The notes: generated from the sequence alone by a model not told the origin. DNA of 64,000 bases from Oxalobacteraceae bacterium OTU3CAMAD1 (GCA_024123915.1 CP099650.1:5208001-5272000), one strand, 5' to 3'. Positions 18,069 to 26,641 are shown, counted from the stretch's first letter. Numbers and translations: made by a program.

Positions 18069-19004
18069 TCAGTGCTTGTCGCCGCTCGGGAACCAGGGCT
18101 CGCGCAGCGTGAACAGGAACACCTGCGAAGTGTCTTCGGCCGCCTTGATTTCGCGCGCCACCCAGCTGTCGTCGTGCACATCCATGTCGGCGTCGTACTC
18201 GATCGTTCCGCCAAGCGGCGAATTGAAGTACCAAAACCAGTTCGAGCCGAAGATATGACGCCCGGGTCCCCAGAATGTCTTGTAGCCCTTGCCGGAAAAG
18301 CGCTGGCCGGCGCGCAGCAGCTCGTCCGCGCTGCCGACGTGGAACGTGAAGTGATTGATCCCCTTGAGGAAGCCGGGCGCCTCGATCAGGAACAGCGTAT
18401 GGTGCTCCCGGCTGCCCGCCGGGCGCAGGAACGGCCCCGTGCCGGTGAAACGGTCCGTCACGCGAAAGCCCAGGCGTTCGACATAAAATTTCTCGGCGCG
18501 CGCCGCATCCGGCACGAACAGCACCACGTGCGACAGGCTGTGCGGGATGACCGGCGCCGCGTTGGCGTCCGCGGCCACCTGGTTGGCGGGCCGCTGGGGT
18601 GGTTGTCCCGGCACATTGACCAGTACCGCCGGCGCCTCGTACGGACGGCGCACGCTGACCTGGAAGCCGATGGTCAGGCCGATATCGTCGACGCAGCGCA
18701 GCGAACCGTCGGCGCGCACCTCGACCGGGCGGTCCCTGGACAACTCGGCGCCGATCGCCGACAGCGTGGCGGCGTCGCGCACGCCGTAGATGACGGCGCG
18801 GATGTTGGGCGACCGGCCGATCGCGGGCGGCAGTGCCGGATCGCTGTCGTGGCGCACTTCGACCGAAGTGCCGTCGCGCGCCTCGAACACGCCATGGCTG
18901 TCGGACGCGGCGATCCTGACCAGGCCGTAGTCCTCCAGGCATCGGTTGCAGGCGGCGACATCGTCCACGCCGAATACGAGGGAATCGGGACCGAGAATAT
19001 CCAT
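18069..19004 (-). CDS. VOC-family extradiol-dioxygenase-like protein
   Basis: 311 residues from ATG 19004 (GGAAA upstream); the frame is open to 19148 but the extra part overlaps the upstream gene. It has two VOC modules as in two-domain extradiol dioxygenases; the C-terminal module carries a full metal triad, His159 (SLSHVVLF), His218 (INHFTF) and Glu269 (GTIEYD), expected for Fe(II) or Mn(II). The N-terminal module lacks the ligands. The family opens catechol-type rings next to one hydroxyl using O2. Its place between the FAD monooxygenase and the Rieske ferredoxin fits hydroxylation followed by ring cleavage. Ring specificity is unknown. Confidence 0.87.
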   Translation of the reverse strand: MDILGPDSLVFGVDDVAACNRCLEDYGLVRIAASDSHGVFEARDGTSVEVRHDSDPALPPAIGRSPNIRAVIYGVRDAATLSAIGAELSRDRPVEVRADGSLRCVDDIGLTIGFQVSVRRPYEAPAVLVNVPGQPPQRPANQVAADANAAPVIPHSLSHVVLFVPDAARAEKFYVERLGFRVTDRFTGTGPFLRPAGSREHHTLFLIEAPGFLKGINHFTFHVGSADELLRAGQRFSGKGYKTFWGPGRHIFGSNWFWYFNSPLGGTIEYDADMDVHDDSWVAREIKAAEDTSQVFLFTLREPWFPSGDKH

Positions 19005-19027
19005 GTTTGTTTTTCCGAAAAAGTCGG

Positions 19028-20149
19028 TCAGATCGGCGCCGCGAGCGCGGCCTGCGATTGACGCATTAATAGAGAGAACGCCTGTTGCGAATCGGGCGAA
19101 CGTTCCAGCTCGCCGAGGCGTACGGAGTTTTCGACGATCATCCGGCATCGCGGCAGGCGACGCCGCGTGTAGGCCAGCAAGGCGTCGTTGAGCGGCACCT
19201 CGCGGTCCAGTTCTTCGGCCAGCACCAGGGCGTCCTCGACCGCCGCGCCGGCGCCGGAGGCGAGGTGCGGCGTGGTCGCATGGACCGCATCGCCGAGCAG
19301 CACGACCCGCCCGCAGTGCCAGGGCGTGGTCAGCAATAATTTTTCCAGGGGGCGGTACAGTATCCGCGACGACCCGTCCAGGCCGTCCCGGATGGCGCCG
19401 ATCGGGCCGCCGAATTCGGCCAGCGCCTCCGCCAGCACCCTTGGCCAGGTCGACTGTTCTATGAAAGGGTTGTCCGGCACATGCTGGGTGAAGAACAGAT
19501 ACATCTCTTCCTGGGAAATCGGATTGACGCCCGCCTTCGCGGTACGCCCCATGAAAATGTGCGGCCGGTCGATGACGGGCGGACGCGGCAGCACGGCGCG
19601 CCAGCAGCCCTGGCCGGTGAATTGCGGCACCGCCGCATCCGGAAACTGGTGCTGGCGCACCTTCGAGTACAAGCCGTCGGCGCCAATCAGCAAGTCGTAT
19701 CGGCCCGTGCTGCCGTCACTGAAGGTCACCCGGACACCGTGCGTTCCCTGCTCGATCGCGCCGAAGGTCAGCCCAAGGCGAACCTTCACGCCGGCGGCCA
19801 GCGTGGCTTGCGACAGGATGCGGGCCAGGACGGGGCGCAAGATGCCCCCGCCGCCGGGGATGGCCGGACCGCCCACGCGCGGTGTCGGCAACTCCATCAG
19901 CACCGCGCCGTCCCCGTCGCACAGCCTGACACCGTCCGCGCAGTAGCCTTGCGCCAGGATTTGCTCGATGACGCCGAGCTGGGCGAACGCGCGCAGGGTC
20001 GGTCCGCTGATGGTGATGCCGGCCCCGTGGACTTGCCAGTTCGCGTCGAGTTCCACCAGGTCGACGTCGGCGCCGCGCTGGCGCAGGCTGATCGCCGCGG
20101 CCATGCCGCCGATGCCGCCACCAACGACCAGTATGTTCTTGTGTTTCAT
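19028..20149 (-). CDS. FAD-dependent aromatic-type monooxygenase (PHBH/salicylate hydroxylase fold)
   Basis: 373 residues from ATG 20149 with GGGGAG just upstream; a longer frame to 20188 starts before the mapped transcription start region and is less likely. It shows the class A flavoprotein hydroxylase motifs: GGGIGG (10-15), the DG motif 'GADGLYSKVR' and the GD motif 'LLGDAVHATTPHLASGAG'. It would hydroxylate a ring with NAD(P)H and O2, making a diol for the VOC dioxygenase 23 nt downstream. First gene of the monooxygenase/VOC/Rieske unit, divergent from the MFS transporter. The substrate is not deducible. Confidence 0.9.
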   Translation of the reverse strand: MKHKNILVVGGGIGGMAAAISLRQRGADVDLVELDANWQVHGAGITISGPTLRAFAQLGVIEQILAQGYCADGVRLCDGDGAVLMELPTPRVGGPAIPGGGGILRPVLARILSQATLAAGVKVRLGLTFGAIEQGTHGVRVTFSDGSTGRYDLLIGADGLYSKVRQHQFPDAAVPQFTGQGCWRAVLPRPPVIDRPHIFMGRTAKAGVNPISQEEMYLFFTQHVPDNPFIEQSTWPRVLAEALAEFGGPIGAIRDGLDGSSRILYRPLEKLLLTTPWHCGRVVLLGDAVHATTPHLASGAGAAVEDALVLAEELDREVPLNDALLAYTRRRLPRCRMIVENSVRLGELERSPDSQQAFSLLMRQSQAALAAPI

Positions 20150-20190
20150 GATCTCCCCGTCAGGTCTACAGTTCGCTGCGTATGTCAAGC

Positions 20191-20245
20191 ATCGTAGCGA
20201 CAGGCCAAACTTTTTGAAAATCGTTTATCCCGATGGTATCCATCG
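20191..20245 (-). promoter_or_regulatory. Shared-box promoter 5 (monooxygenase unit)
   Basis: Read on the minus strand: dyad CGATGGATACCATCG (20231-20245), box ATC-N9-GAT, -35-like TTTTCA (20215-20220), 18-nt spacer, -10 TACGAT (20191-20196). About 42 nt separate the -10 from the start at 20149. It faces away from promoter 6 in the same gap. Confidence 0.65.
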
Positions 20246-20295
20246 TAATATCCGGTAGTTCGTCCATGCGTGCCCATGGCTGGCATTCGATACGC

Positions 20296-20350
20296 CAATG
20301 GCCGGCATCAGCATTCCCGATTTCCTAAGCCGATGCGGATTTCCTACTAT
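20296..20350 (+). promoter_or_regulatory. Shared-box promoter 6 (MFS transporter)
   Basis: Plus strand: degenerate dyad CAATGGCCGGCATCA (20296-20310), box ATC-N9-GAT, -35-like TTTCCT (20321-20326), 18-nt spacer, -10 TACTAT (20345-20350). The dyad centre is 65 bp from that of promoter 5, so the regulator could serve both directions. Confidence 0.55.
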
Positions 20351-20379
20351 CTGTACACAGCACATTCATTGGAGACATC

Positions 20380-21636
20380 GTGACACCCCACCCATTCCAG
20401 CAACAACCGACCGCCGCCACAGTTACGGGCGTCAAGCCCGCGCCGGACACCGATGCGCGCTCGCCGCGCCTGATACACGCTATCATTTTGCTGGTCACCA
20501 GTGGCCTGACCGTTTTGGTATCGGCCATCCTCGGACCCAACATTCCAATTCTGCAGGCCCATTTCGCCACGCAAATTTCGAATGCGGACCAATGGGTGCC
20601 GCTGGCCGTGTCGATTCCGATCGGCGTCTTCGGCATTTGCGCCATCTTCATCGGCGGCCTGGCCGATCGCATCGGCCGCAAGAACCTGCTCGTGTACTCG
20701 ACGCTGTTCTACGCCATCCTGGGCACCATGCCCTTCTACATCGACAATTTCTGGGCCATCTTCGCCAGCCGGGTGGCGCTGGGCGTGTTCGAAGCGGCAC
20801 TGATGACCGCCTCGACCACCATGATCGGGGACTATTACACCGGACTGAAGCGCGAACGCATGATGTCGCTGCAAACCACCGTATCGTCCGCGACGGCCAC
20901 CGTCTTCGTGGCCGTCGGCGCCGCCGCCGGAACGCTGGGGTGGAACGCGCCGTTCGCCATCTACGGCATCGCGTTGTTGCTGTTCCCGTTGATGGTCATT
21001 TTCCTGTGGGAGCCCAAGCCGTCGGGCGCGGCCGCCGTCACGTCCGCGGCCGGCATCGGGGTCGCGGAAAAGCCGTTTGAGCCACGCGTCGTTGCGCTGA
21101 CCTGCGGCATCGGCTTTTTCACCGGCATCGCATTTATGGTTGTGCCGATCAATCTCGCGGTCCTGTACGTCGGCGCCGGATGGCCCCAAGCGGTCGGGAC
21201 GGGTTACACCCTCAACAGCGCCGGCGTCATGCTCGGAACATTCGTCTTCGGCTGGATACTTGCCGGCCGTGTGAGCGTGGCGACGCAACTGTTTGTGAGC
21301 GCCGCGCTCGCGGCCCTGGGCTTTGTCCTCATGGGATCGGCCGCCACGTCCAACGCCTTGACGGTCGGCGCGGTCGTCAACGGCGTGGGATGCGGTCTAT
21401 TGCTGCCAACGATCGTCACCTGGAACATGCGCTCGCTGCCCTTCTCTCGGCGCGGTTTCGGCACCGGCGCCTTCCAGTCGGCGCTCATGCTGGGCATGGC
21501 CGTCAGTTCGCTCGTCGTCGTCACCATGGGAAATATCATGCAATCGCGCGCCGCCGCCGTGGACCGCATCGGCGTGATCCTGGCGCTGGCCGCTTTCGTG
21601 GCGCTGCTGGCGGCGTTCAAGTGTCGTGGCAAGTGA
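20380..21636 (+). CDS. MFS transporter
   Basis: 418 residues from a GTG at 20380 with GGAGA 5 nt upstream. Twelve hydrophobic segments are visible, the first at about 25-50, with the MFS signature between helices 2 and 3 ('GGLADRIGRKNLL'). An inner-membrane secondary transporter, probably proton-driven, importing the catabolic substrate or exporting a product. It is divergent from the monooxygenase unit, has its own shared-box promoter and is closed by a strong hairpin terminator. The sequence gives no firm substrate class. Confidence 0.9.
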   Translation: MTPHPFQQQPTAATVTGVKPAPDTDARSPRLIHAIILLVTSGLTVLVSAILGPNIPILQAHFATQISNADQWVPLAVSIPIGVFGICAIFIGGLADRIGRKNLLVYSTLFYAILGTMPFYIDNFWAIFASRVALGVFEAALMTASTTMIGDYYTGLKRERMMSLQTTVSSATATVFVAVGAAAGTLGWNAPFAIYGIALLLFPLMVIFLWEPKPSGAAAVTSAAGIGVAEKPFEPRVVALTCGIGFFTGIAFMVVPINLAVLYVGAGWPQAVGTGYTLNSAGVMLGTFVFGWILAGRVSVATQLFVSAALAALGFVLMGSAATSNALTVGAVVNGVGCGLLLPTIVTWNMRSLPFSRRGFGTGAFQSALMLGMAVSSLVVVTMGNIMQSRAAAVDRIGVILALAAFVALLAAFKCRGK

Positions 21637-21651
21637 GAAACCGGCGATGAC

Positions 21652-21687
21652 AAAGCCCCTTGGCCACAACCAAGGGGCTTTTTTTTA
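21652..21687 (+). terminator. Rho-independent terminator after the MFS gene
   Basis: Perfect 12-bp stem AAAGCCCCTTGG (21652-21663) with CCAAGGGGCTTT (21670-21681), 6-nt loop, and a run of T to 21686. It lies 15 nt after the MFS stop and separates that gene from the next promoter. Confidence 0.9.
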
Positions 21688-21722
21688 TGATGTCCGGCCA
21701 TGGCCCGCTGTATTCGAAACGC

Positions 21723-21777
21723 CGATGCGGTGCATCGCCAAATATCATTTTTCGAACCGACCGGGGAGCGCTATTCT
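21723..21777 (+). promoter_or_regulatory. Shared-box promoter 7 (SDR/PepSY/TonB unit)
   Basis: Plus strand: perfect dyad CGATGCGGTGCATCG (21723-21737), box ATC-N9-CAT, -35-like TTTTTC (21748-21753), 18-nt spacer, -10 TATTCT (21772-21777). Expected transcription start is near 21784, which rules out the upstream start codon at 21700 for the next gene. Confidence 0.65.
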
Positions 21778-21831
21778 CGTCACTGGAATCTGATCGGCAC
21801 CGATCGGGACGTTGAAAAAATGGGAGATATA

Positions 21832-22638
21832 GTGAGTGGTGTAATCAAGGAAGCCAAGGCAATTGAGCGCGGCAACAGACTGGCGGGAAAGGTGGCGGTC
21901 GTCACCGGTATCGGGGCCGGCATCGGCAGGGGCTGCGCGCTGATGTTTGCGGCACAGGGCGCCCACGTCATCGGTTGCGATATCGATGGCGTTGCCGCGC
22001 AGGCGACCGTTGATGCTGCGCTAGCGCTCGGACTGCATGTCGACAGCATGCATCCGTGCGACATGACCGATCCGGACGCGGTGCGGCGACTGATCGCTTT
22101 CGCCGCCGACGTGGGCGGCGGCATCGACATCCTGGTCAATGCGGCGGCCTTCGGCGTATTCGAACCCATCGAGACGATGGACTATGAGCGGCACTGGCGC
22201 AAAACCCTGGTGGGCGAACTCGACATCGTTTTCCTCGCTTGCCAGGCGGCCTGGCCGCATCTGGTCGCACGCGGCGGCGGCGCCATCCTCAATTTCTCTT
22301 CCGCAAACGCCCATATCGCGCTCGACAAGTCGCCCGCCCTGGCGCATTGCGCCGGCAAAGGCGGCGTCATGGCCATGACGCGCCAATTGGCGATGGACGG
22401 CGCGGTCCATGGCATCCGGGCCAACACGATCGCCCCGGGCATGATCGAAACGGCCGCTACGCGGTTTCCGTTGGAAAACCTGCCGGGGTTCCGCGACCAG
22501 GTGATGGCCAAAGCAATGATCAAGCGGCTTGGTCAACCGGAGGACATCGCATGGTGCGCCGTGTTCCTGGTTTCCGACGAAGCGAGCCTGGTGACGTCCG
22601 CTGATTTTTCGGTGGACGCCGGGGCCACCGGCTGGTAA
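21832..22638 (+). CDS. SDR-family protein with His in place of the catalytic Tyr
   Basis: 268 residues from GTG 21832, which has GGGAG at 21822-21826; ATG 21820 in the same frame is an alternative with no good ribosome site. Cofactor motif TGIGAGIG (25-32) and NAAA are present, as is a Ser at 157, but where classical SDRs have Tyr-x3-Lys this protein reads His172-C-A-G-Lys176. The usual acid/base Tyr is therefore missing; it may use His, may have another reaction, or may be weakly active. First gene of the unit SDR/PepSY/TonB receptor, the mirror arm of the locus. Confidence 0.85.
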   Translation: MSGVIKEAKAIERGNRLAGKVAVVTGIGAGIGRGCALMFAAQGAHVIGCDIDGVAAQATVDAALALGLHVDSMHPCDMTDPDAVRRLIAFAADVGGGIDILVNAAAFGVFEPIETMDYERHWRKTLVGELDIVFLACQAAWPHLVARGGGAILNFSSANAHIALDKSPALAHCAGKGGVMAMTRQLAMDGAVHGIRANTIAPGMIETAATRFPLENLPGFRDQVMAKAMIKRLGQPEDIAWCAVFLVSDEASLVTSADFSVDAGATGW

Positions 22639-22688
22639 GCCGTCATCACGCTGGCGCCACCGCGCCAGCATTTTTTCAGGAGACAAAC

Positions 22689-23222
22689 ATGCGCAACTGG
22701 CACCGAAGACTCAGCATCTACGTTGGCGCGCTGATGCTGCTGATCGCCATCAGCGGTATCGCGCTGCAGATTGAAATGATGTTGGTCGACAGATCCAGCC
22801 TGCCGGGCGAGGATGACGGAAAGCCGATCGCCGCGGCCGTGGCCGAGGCCGAGATCGAAAAACTGGTCGCCTCCACGCTGGCCGGCGCGCGCCGCCAAAC
22901 CAAGGGCGCCATCATCGGCCTGGATTTTCGGTTCTTCGGCCCGCGTCCGTCGGTGGAAGTCGTCGTCGCAGAGCCTGAAATGCGCAAGCTAAAACTCGAT
23001 GCGCGCACCGGCGAACTGTTCGACGCGGAAGCCCGCGAAGACGGTTTTGATTGGCACCGTTTTCTGCTGGACCTGCACCGGGGCGCCATCATCGGCACCA
23101 CCGGGCTGTGGATCAGCATCCTGTGCGGTGTCGTCCTGGCGATCCTGTCCGTGACCGGGGTTGTGATGTATATCCAGATGTACTTGCGCCGGCGCCAGAG
23201 CAAGCCAGGATTTCATTGGTGA
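22689..23222 (+). CDS. PepSY-associated transmembrane protein
   Basis: 177 residues, start ATG 22689 with CAGGAGA upstream. Two membrane segments are clear, at about 8-30 and 138-163, around a soluble PepSY-like region of about 100 residues; a 'WHRFLLDLHRG' segment leads into the second helix, as in PepSY-TM proteins. Such proteins often accompany TonB receptors and iron or flavin reductases; here it lies 98 nt before a TonB receptor and 50 nt after the SDR. It is shorter than the usual four-helix PepSY-TM proteins (~370-500 residues). Its role in uptake is inferred from context. Confidence 0.8.
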   Translation: MRNWHRRLSIYVGALMLLIAISGIALQIEMMLVDRSSLPGEDDGKPIAAAVAEAEIEKLVASTLAGARRQTKGAIIGLDFRFFGPRPSVEVVVAEPEMRKLKLDARTGELFDAEAREDGFDWHRFLLDLHRGAIIGTTGLWISILCGVVLAILSVTGVVMYIQMYLRRRQSKPGFHW

Positions 23223-23320
23223 ACCGTCAAAGCAAGAGAACGTAATCACGCCGTCAACTCAACAATAAAGCACAAGGCTCAGCGCTGATCCAGCTTGACT
23301 GACCTGTGCAGGAGACAAAA

Positions 23321-25624
23321 ATGAACATGCAGCACCGCGCCCAACAGCGCCCACAACCTTTCCAAACACGCCACGTTCACCGGGTGGTGCTACGCCACAC
23401 CGCGATCGCCGCCGTCCTCGGCACGTCCGCCGCCTTCGCCCAGGACGCCGGCTCCGTCGCCGCCACCGCCACCGCCACCGCCATAGACAAGGCGGTGGCC
23501 AACACCGGGCAACTGCAGGAAGTGGTCATCACCGCTCAAAAGCGTGTGCAGTCGGCACAAAAAACGCCCCTGGTCATCTCCGTCGTCAGCGGTGAAGAGA
23601 TCGCGGCGAAGGGACAGAATTCCGTCGATGCGGTGCTGCGCAATGTGCCCGGCGTTGAAGTGCAGGGTCTGGCCCAGGGCGCGCAGGTTTTCATCCGTGG
23701 CGTCGGGTCCTCCGTCGACCCCAGCTTTGCCGATCCCGCAGTCGCGCTGATGGTCGATGGCGCGTATTTGGGGCGCACAGAATCGCTGGTGGGCGGCACC
23801 TATGACATCGACCGGGTGGAAGTGCTGAGCGGGCCGCAAGGAACGCTGTACGGGCGCAATGCGACAGGCGGTGTCATCAATATACTGACCGCTAATCCGG
23901 TGTTGAAGGAACGCAGCGGTTTTGTGCGCGGGCAGGTCGGCGACTTCGGCTTGCGGCGCGGCGAAGGCATGGTCAACCTGCCCATTACCGACGAACTGGC
24001 ATTACGCTTCGCAGGCTTCCGGGAAAAGCGCGACGGCTATCTCGACGACGGAGCGATGGATGCCGACAGCCGGGGGGCGCGCCTCAAACTTCTTTACCGT
24101 CCGAACACCGACTGGTCCGTCGTTGCCAAAGTGGAGTCTTTCCGGGAAAAGGGCAAGGGGGCGAACACGGTGCCCGTCCCCGGGTCGGCAGGCAATCTTA
24201 CATTCCCACCAACAATTTTCGCTAGCAACTTCGATCCCACGATCGTGGGCGGCGCGCCCTTCACGGGCGGCGCGCCGATATGGCGCTTTCCAAACGGATG
24301 GACAACGGCATCGTCGAGCCCGTGGGCCAACGACAGCACCCACGTTCCGGGATACATCAAACGGTCGGCCGATTCCGTGTCGCTGCAGCTTGAAGCGGAC
24401 CTGGGATTTGCCACGCTGACCGTCCTGCCTGCATATACCAAGGAAGAAAATACCATCTCCAGCAATTTTCTGTTCGGTACGCTCCAAAGTCCGTACCGCG
24501 TGGTGACGGTGCCCAACACCTACCGGTCGCTGGAAACCCGACTCGCGTCGCCCGCCAGCTCCCCGACGAAATGGCTCCTGGGCGCCTATTATCTCGGCAT
24601 TGGCGGCGGTTTCGGCGATGCGCAGACCAGCGGCGATTTCAGTTACACCCAACAATACTTGCCAAGCCGGACAGTGGCGGTGTTTGGACAAGCGACGCAG
24701 CCGGTCACGGACAAGTTTCGAATAACGGCTGGCCTGCGTTACAGCCATGACCGCCAAGGCCAGGAATATTCCATCGTCAACGAAGGTACCGGCTTCGCCT
24801 TCTCCCAAGCGGAGCGCACCAGCGGCCCGTCGTCCCAATACAAAGCTGGGGTCGAATACGATGTGGCCAAGAATGCCATGGCCTATGCCCACATCGCCAC
24901 CGGGTTTAAACAAGGTGGTTTGTCGCCAACCATTCCCGCCATATCCTACGATCCGGAAAAGCTGAAGACGTATGAAGCGGGCTTGAAGAGCCGTTTCTTG
25001 AACAACATGCTGCAAGTGAACGCGAGCGTGTTTTCATACACCTACAACGATTATCAAGTCACTTATCTTCAAGTGCTTGAGCTGGGCAATACTGGCGCCA
25101 CGTTGAATTTCCCCACGGTGACGAATACCTCCACCCCTGGCCGCAATCGCGGCGCCGAACTGGGGGTGGACTGGAAGCTGACACGCGATGATCGCGTCAA
25201 GGCCGCCTTCACCTATCTCAATGCGAAATATGGCCAGGCATCATTGCCCAACAATCCCTTCTTTAACCAAGGAGCGTTCGAGCTGGAAGGCCGGGTCATG
25301 CAGAATTCGCCCAAATGGACTGCAACGCTCGGGTACGAGCACGTCTTTGACGTAAACGGTGCGGAGATCACGGCGGGAATCAATACCAAGTTGTCGACGG
25401 GCTATTATGTCAGTGCCGAACAATATATTCCCGGCGCCTACCAGGCCGGATTCAGCAGGACCGACCTCAGTGTGCGCTATATATCGCCGGACGAGAAATG
25501 GTCCGTTGGCCTGGCGGTAAAGAACCTCGAAGACAAGGCACAGACAACCTATGTATTCCCGGCCTACCGGCGCTTCGTTACCGCGCCGCGCACGCTGGCG
25601 CTGAATGCCGAAATGCGATTCTGA
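23321..25624 (+). CDS. TonB-dependent outer-membrane receptor
   Basis: 767 residues from ATG 23321 with AGGAG 6 nt upstream (the GTG at 23306 lies before that site). An unusually long basic N-region (1-30) precedes the signal core (about 31-46, ending AFAQ). Then come a Thr/Ala linker, a TonB-box-like 'QEVVITAQK', the plug ('GPQGTLYGRNATGG') and a barrel ending MRF with terminal Phe. It is of the same type as the receptor at 1573-3801 and is likely the second importer of the locus. Its last 61 bp overlap the 3' end of the convergent rhodanese gene. The substrate is probably the same or a related compound. Confidence 0.9.
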   Translation: MNMQHRAQQRPQPFQTRHVHRVVLRHTAIAAVLGTSAAFAQDAGSVAATATATAIDKAVANTGQLQEVVITAQKRVQSAQKTPLVISVVSGEEIAAKGQNSVDAVLRNVPGVEVQGLAQGAQVFIRGVGSSVDPSFADPAVALMVDGAYLGRTESLVGGTYDIDRVEVLSGPQGTLYGRNATGGVINILTANPVLKERSGFVRGQVGDFGLRRGEGMVNLPITDELALRFAGFREKRDGYLDDGAMDADSRGARLKLLYRPNTDWSVVAKVESFREKGKGANTVPVPGSAGNLTFPPTIFASNFDPTIVGGAPFTGGAPIWRFPNGWTTASSSPWANDSTHVPGYIKRSADSVSLQLEADLGFATLTVLPAYTKEENTISSNFLFGTLQSPYRVVTVPNTYRSLETRLASPASSPTKWLLGAYYLGIGGGFGDAQTSGDFSYTQQYLPSRTVAVFGQATQPVTDKFRITAGLRYSHDRQGQEYSIVNEGTGFAFSQAERTSGPSSQYKAGVEYDVAKNAMAYAHIATGFKQGGLSPTIPAISYDPEKLKTYEAGLKSRFLNNMLQVNASVFSYTYNDYQVTYLQVLELGNTGATLNFPTVTNTSTPGRNRGAELGVDWKLTRDDRVKAAFTYLNAKYGQASLPNNPFFNQGAFELEGRVMQNSPKWTATLGYEHVFDVNGAEITAGINTKLSTGYYVSAEQYIPGAYQAGFSRTDLSVRYISPDEKWSVGLAVKNLEDKAQTTYVFPAYRRFVTAPRTLALNAEMRF

Positions 25625-26538
25625 GTGAGTGCGATTGGAAGTCGCGACTGCGAGTATTCCAGCCAGCCCCCGTCATAGACGCTGATGCGGGGCCAGCCCA
25701 TCAACCATGCATAGAAAAACGCCATGGACGCACGCCAACCAGTACCGCAATAGAATCCGATGAGCAGTTCTTCGACAATGCCATGCTCCTGCCATTGCAG
25801 CGCGATCTCGGCGGCCGGCTTCATGCGGCCATCGGCAAGATGGTAAGCGCTCATGCTATTGACGTCGCCATCGACCCCGGCCCTGCCCCATCGCGCGCCG
25901 GGAATATCCCCGCGCGCCGCGATATAGCTGTAGCCGGATACTTTGCCAAGGAACTCCGCCTCGCTGCGGATGCTGACCAATGCGGCATCGGTGGTGGCGA
26001 CCAACGCACGTGCCTGGCTTGTGCCGATCAGATATTCGGGATGGACGGGGAACGCGACACCGAAATCGGCGATCGCGTGGTGGGCGGCCCGATGAACAGG
26101 CCCTCGCGCGCAGATGTGACCGCCCGCCTGCCACAGCGCGAAGCCGCCGTCGAGCAGACGCACATCCTCCACGCCCGCGTAGAGCAGCAGATGCGCCAGC
26201 CGCGCGGCGGCCAGGTTGTTGCGGCCGTAGAGGATGACCGTGATGTCGTGGCGCACGCCGTGCGATAGCAGCAGGCTTAACAGCACCTCATCCCCGACCT
26301 TGTTCCACAGCGGTTCGCATTCGAAATCGCCGGTATCGATGTACGAGGCGCCGGGGATGTGGGCGTGTTCGAACAAGGCGGCGCCGCCGCAGCCGACCTC
26401 CAGCAGGCGCCAGTTGGCCGATGGCCGGGCCTCGACCTGCGCGCCATTGATCAGCATCGCCAGCCAGGCGGGTGCGACCAGCTGGCGCGGCCGCGCCAAG
26501 TCCGGACGAAACTGCGCGGCGACCTTGTTTTCCTGCAT
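25564..26538 (-). CDS. Two-domain rhodanese-like sulfurtransferase
   Basis: 324 residues from ATG 26538 (a TTG at 26553 would add five). Two rhodanese domains: the N-terminal one (about 10-140) lacks the active-site cysteine, having 'ILYGRNNLA' in the loop position; the C-terminal one (about 160-300) carries Cys in 'FYCGTGWRAS', a thiosulfate/mercaptopyruvate sulfurtransferase-type loop. This inactive-plus-active layout is normal for the family. It moves sulfane sulfur to an acceptor such as cyanide or a thiol. No signal peptide. It converges on the TonB receptor and overlaps it, so it lies outside the catabolic regulon. Confidence 0.88.
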   Translation of the reverse strand: MQENKVAAQFRPDLARPRQLVAPAWLAMLINGAQVEARPSANWRLLEVGCGGAALFEHAHIPGASYIDTGDFECEPLWNKVGDEVLLSLLLSHGVRHDITVILYGRNNLAAARLAHLLLYAGVEDVRLLDGGFALWQAGGHICARGPVHRAAHHAIADFGVAFPVHPEYLIGTSQARALVATTDAALVSIRSEAEFLGKVSGYSYIAARGDIPGARWGRAGVDGDVNSMSAYHLADGRMKPAAEIALQWQEHGIVEELLIGFYCGTGWRASMAFFYAWLMGWPRISVYDGGWLEYSQSRLPIALTQNRISAFSASVRGAVTKRR

Positions 26539-26603
26539 ATCCTGGCGTTCCAATACATACCGTTGTGGGGATCAGGGCGGTATTTTACGCTGTCGGTGAC
26601 GCA

Positions 26604-26641
26604 TGCATGGCGGATTACGCTTCGCTAATCCGCCCCACGTG
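26604..26641. repeat. Dispersed extragenic hairpin element, half copy
   Basis: Contains GGCGGATTA-N7-CTAATCCGCC, the right half of the element seen complete at 54599-54682 and 32185-32280. It lies in the gap upstream of the rhodanese gene. No gene is visible around it. Confidence 0.6.

Noticed and set aside
15740..18214. 824-residue version of the FAD oxidoreductase
   Set aside because: The extra N-terminus would overlap the Rieske gene and the mapped promoter; the FAD motif and ribosome site support ATG 17632.
17713..18942. 409-residue version of the Rieske protein
   Set aside because: Only the last 117 residues are Rieske-like; the rest is the VOC gene in a wrong frame.
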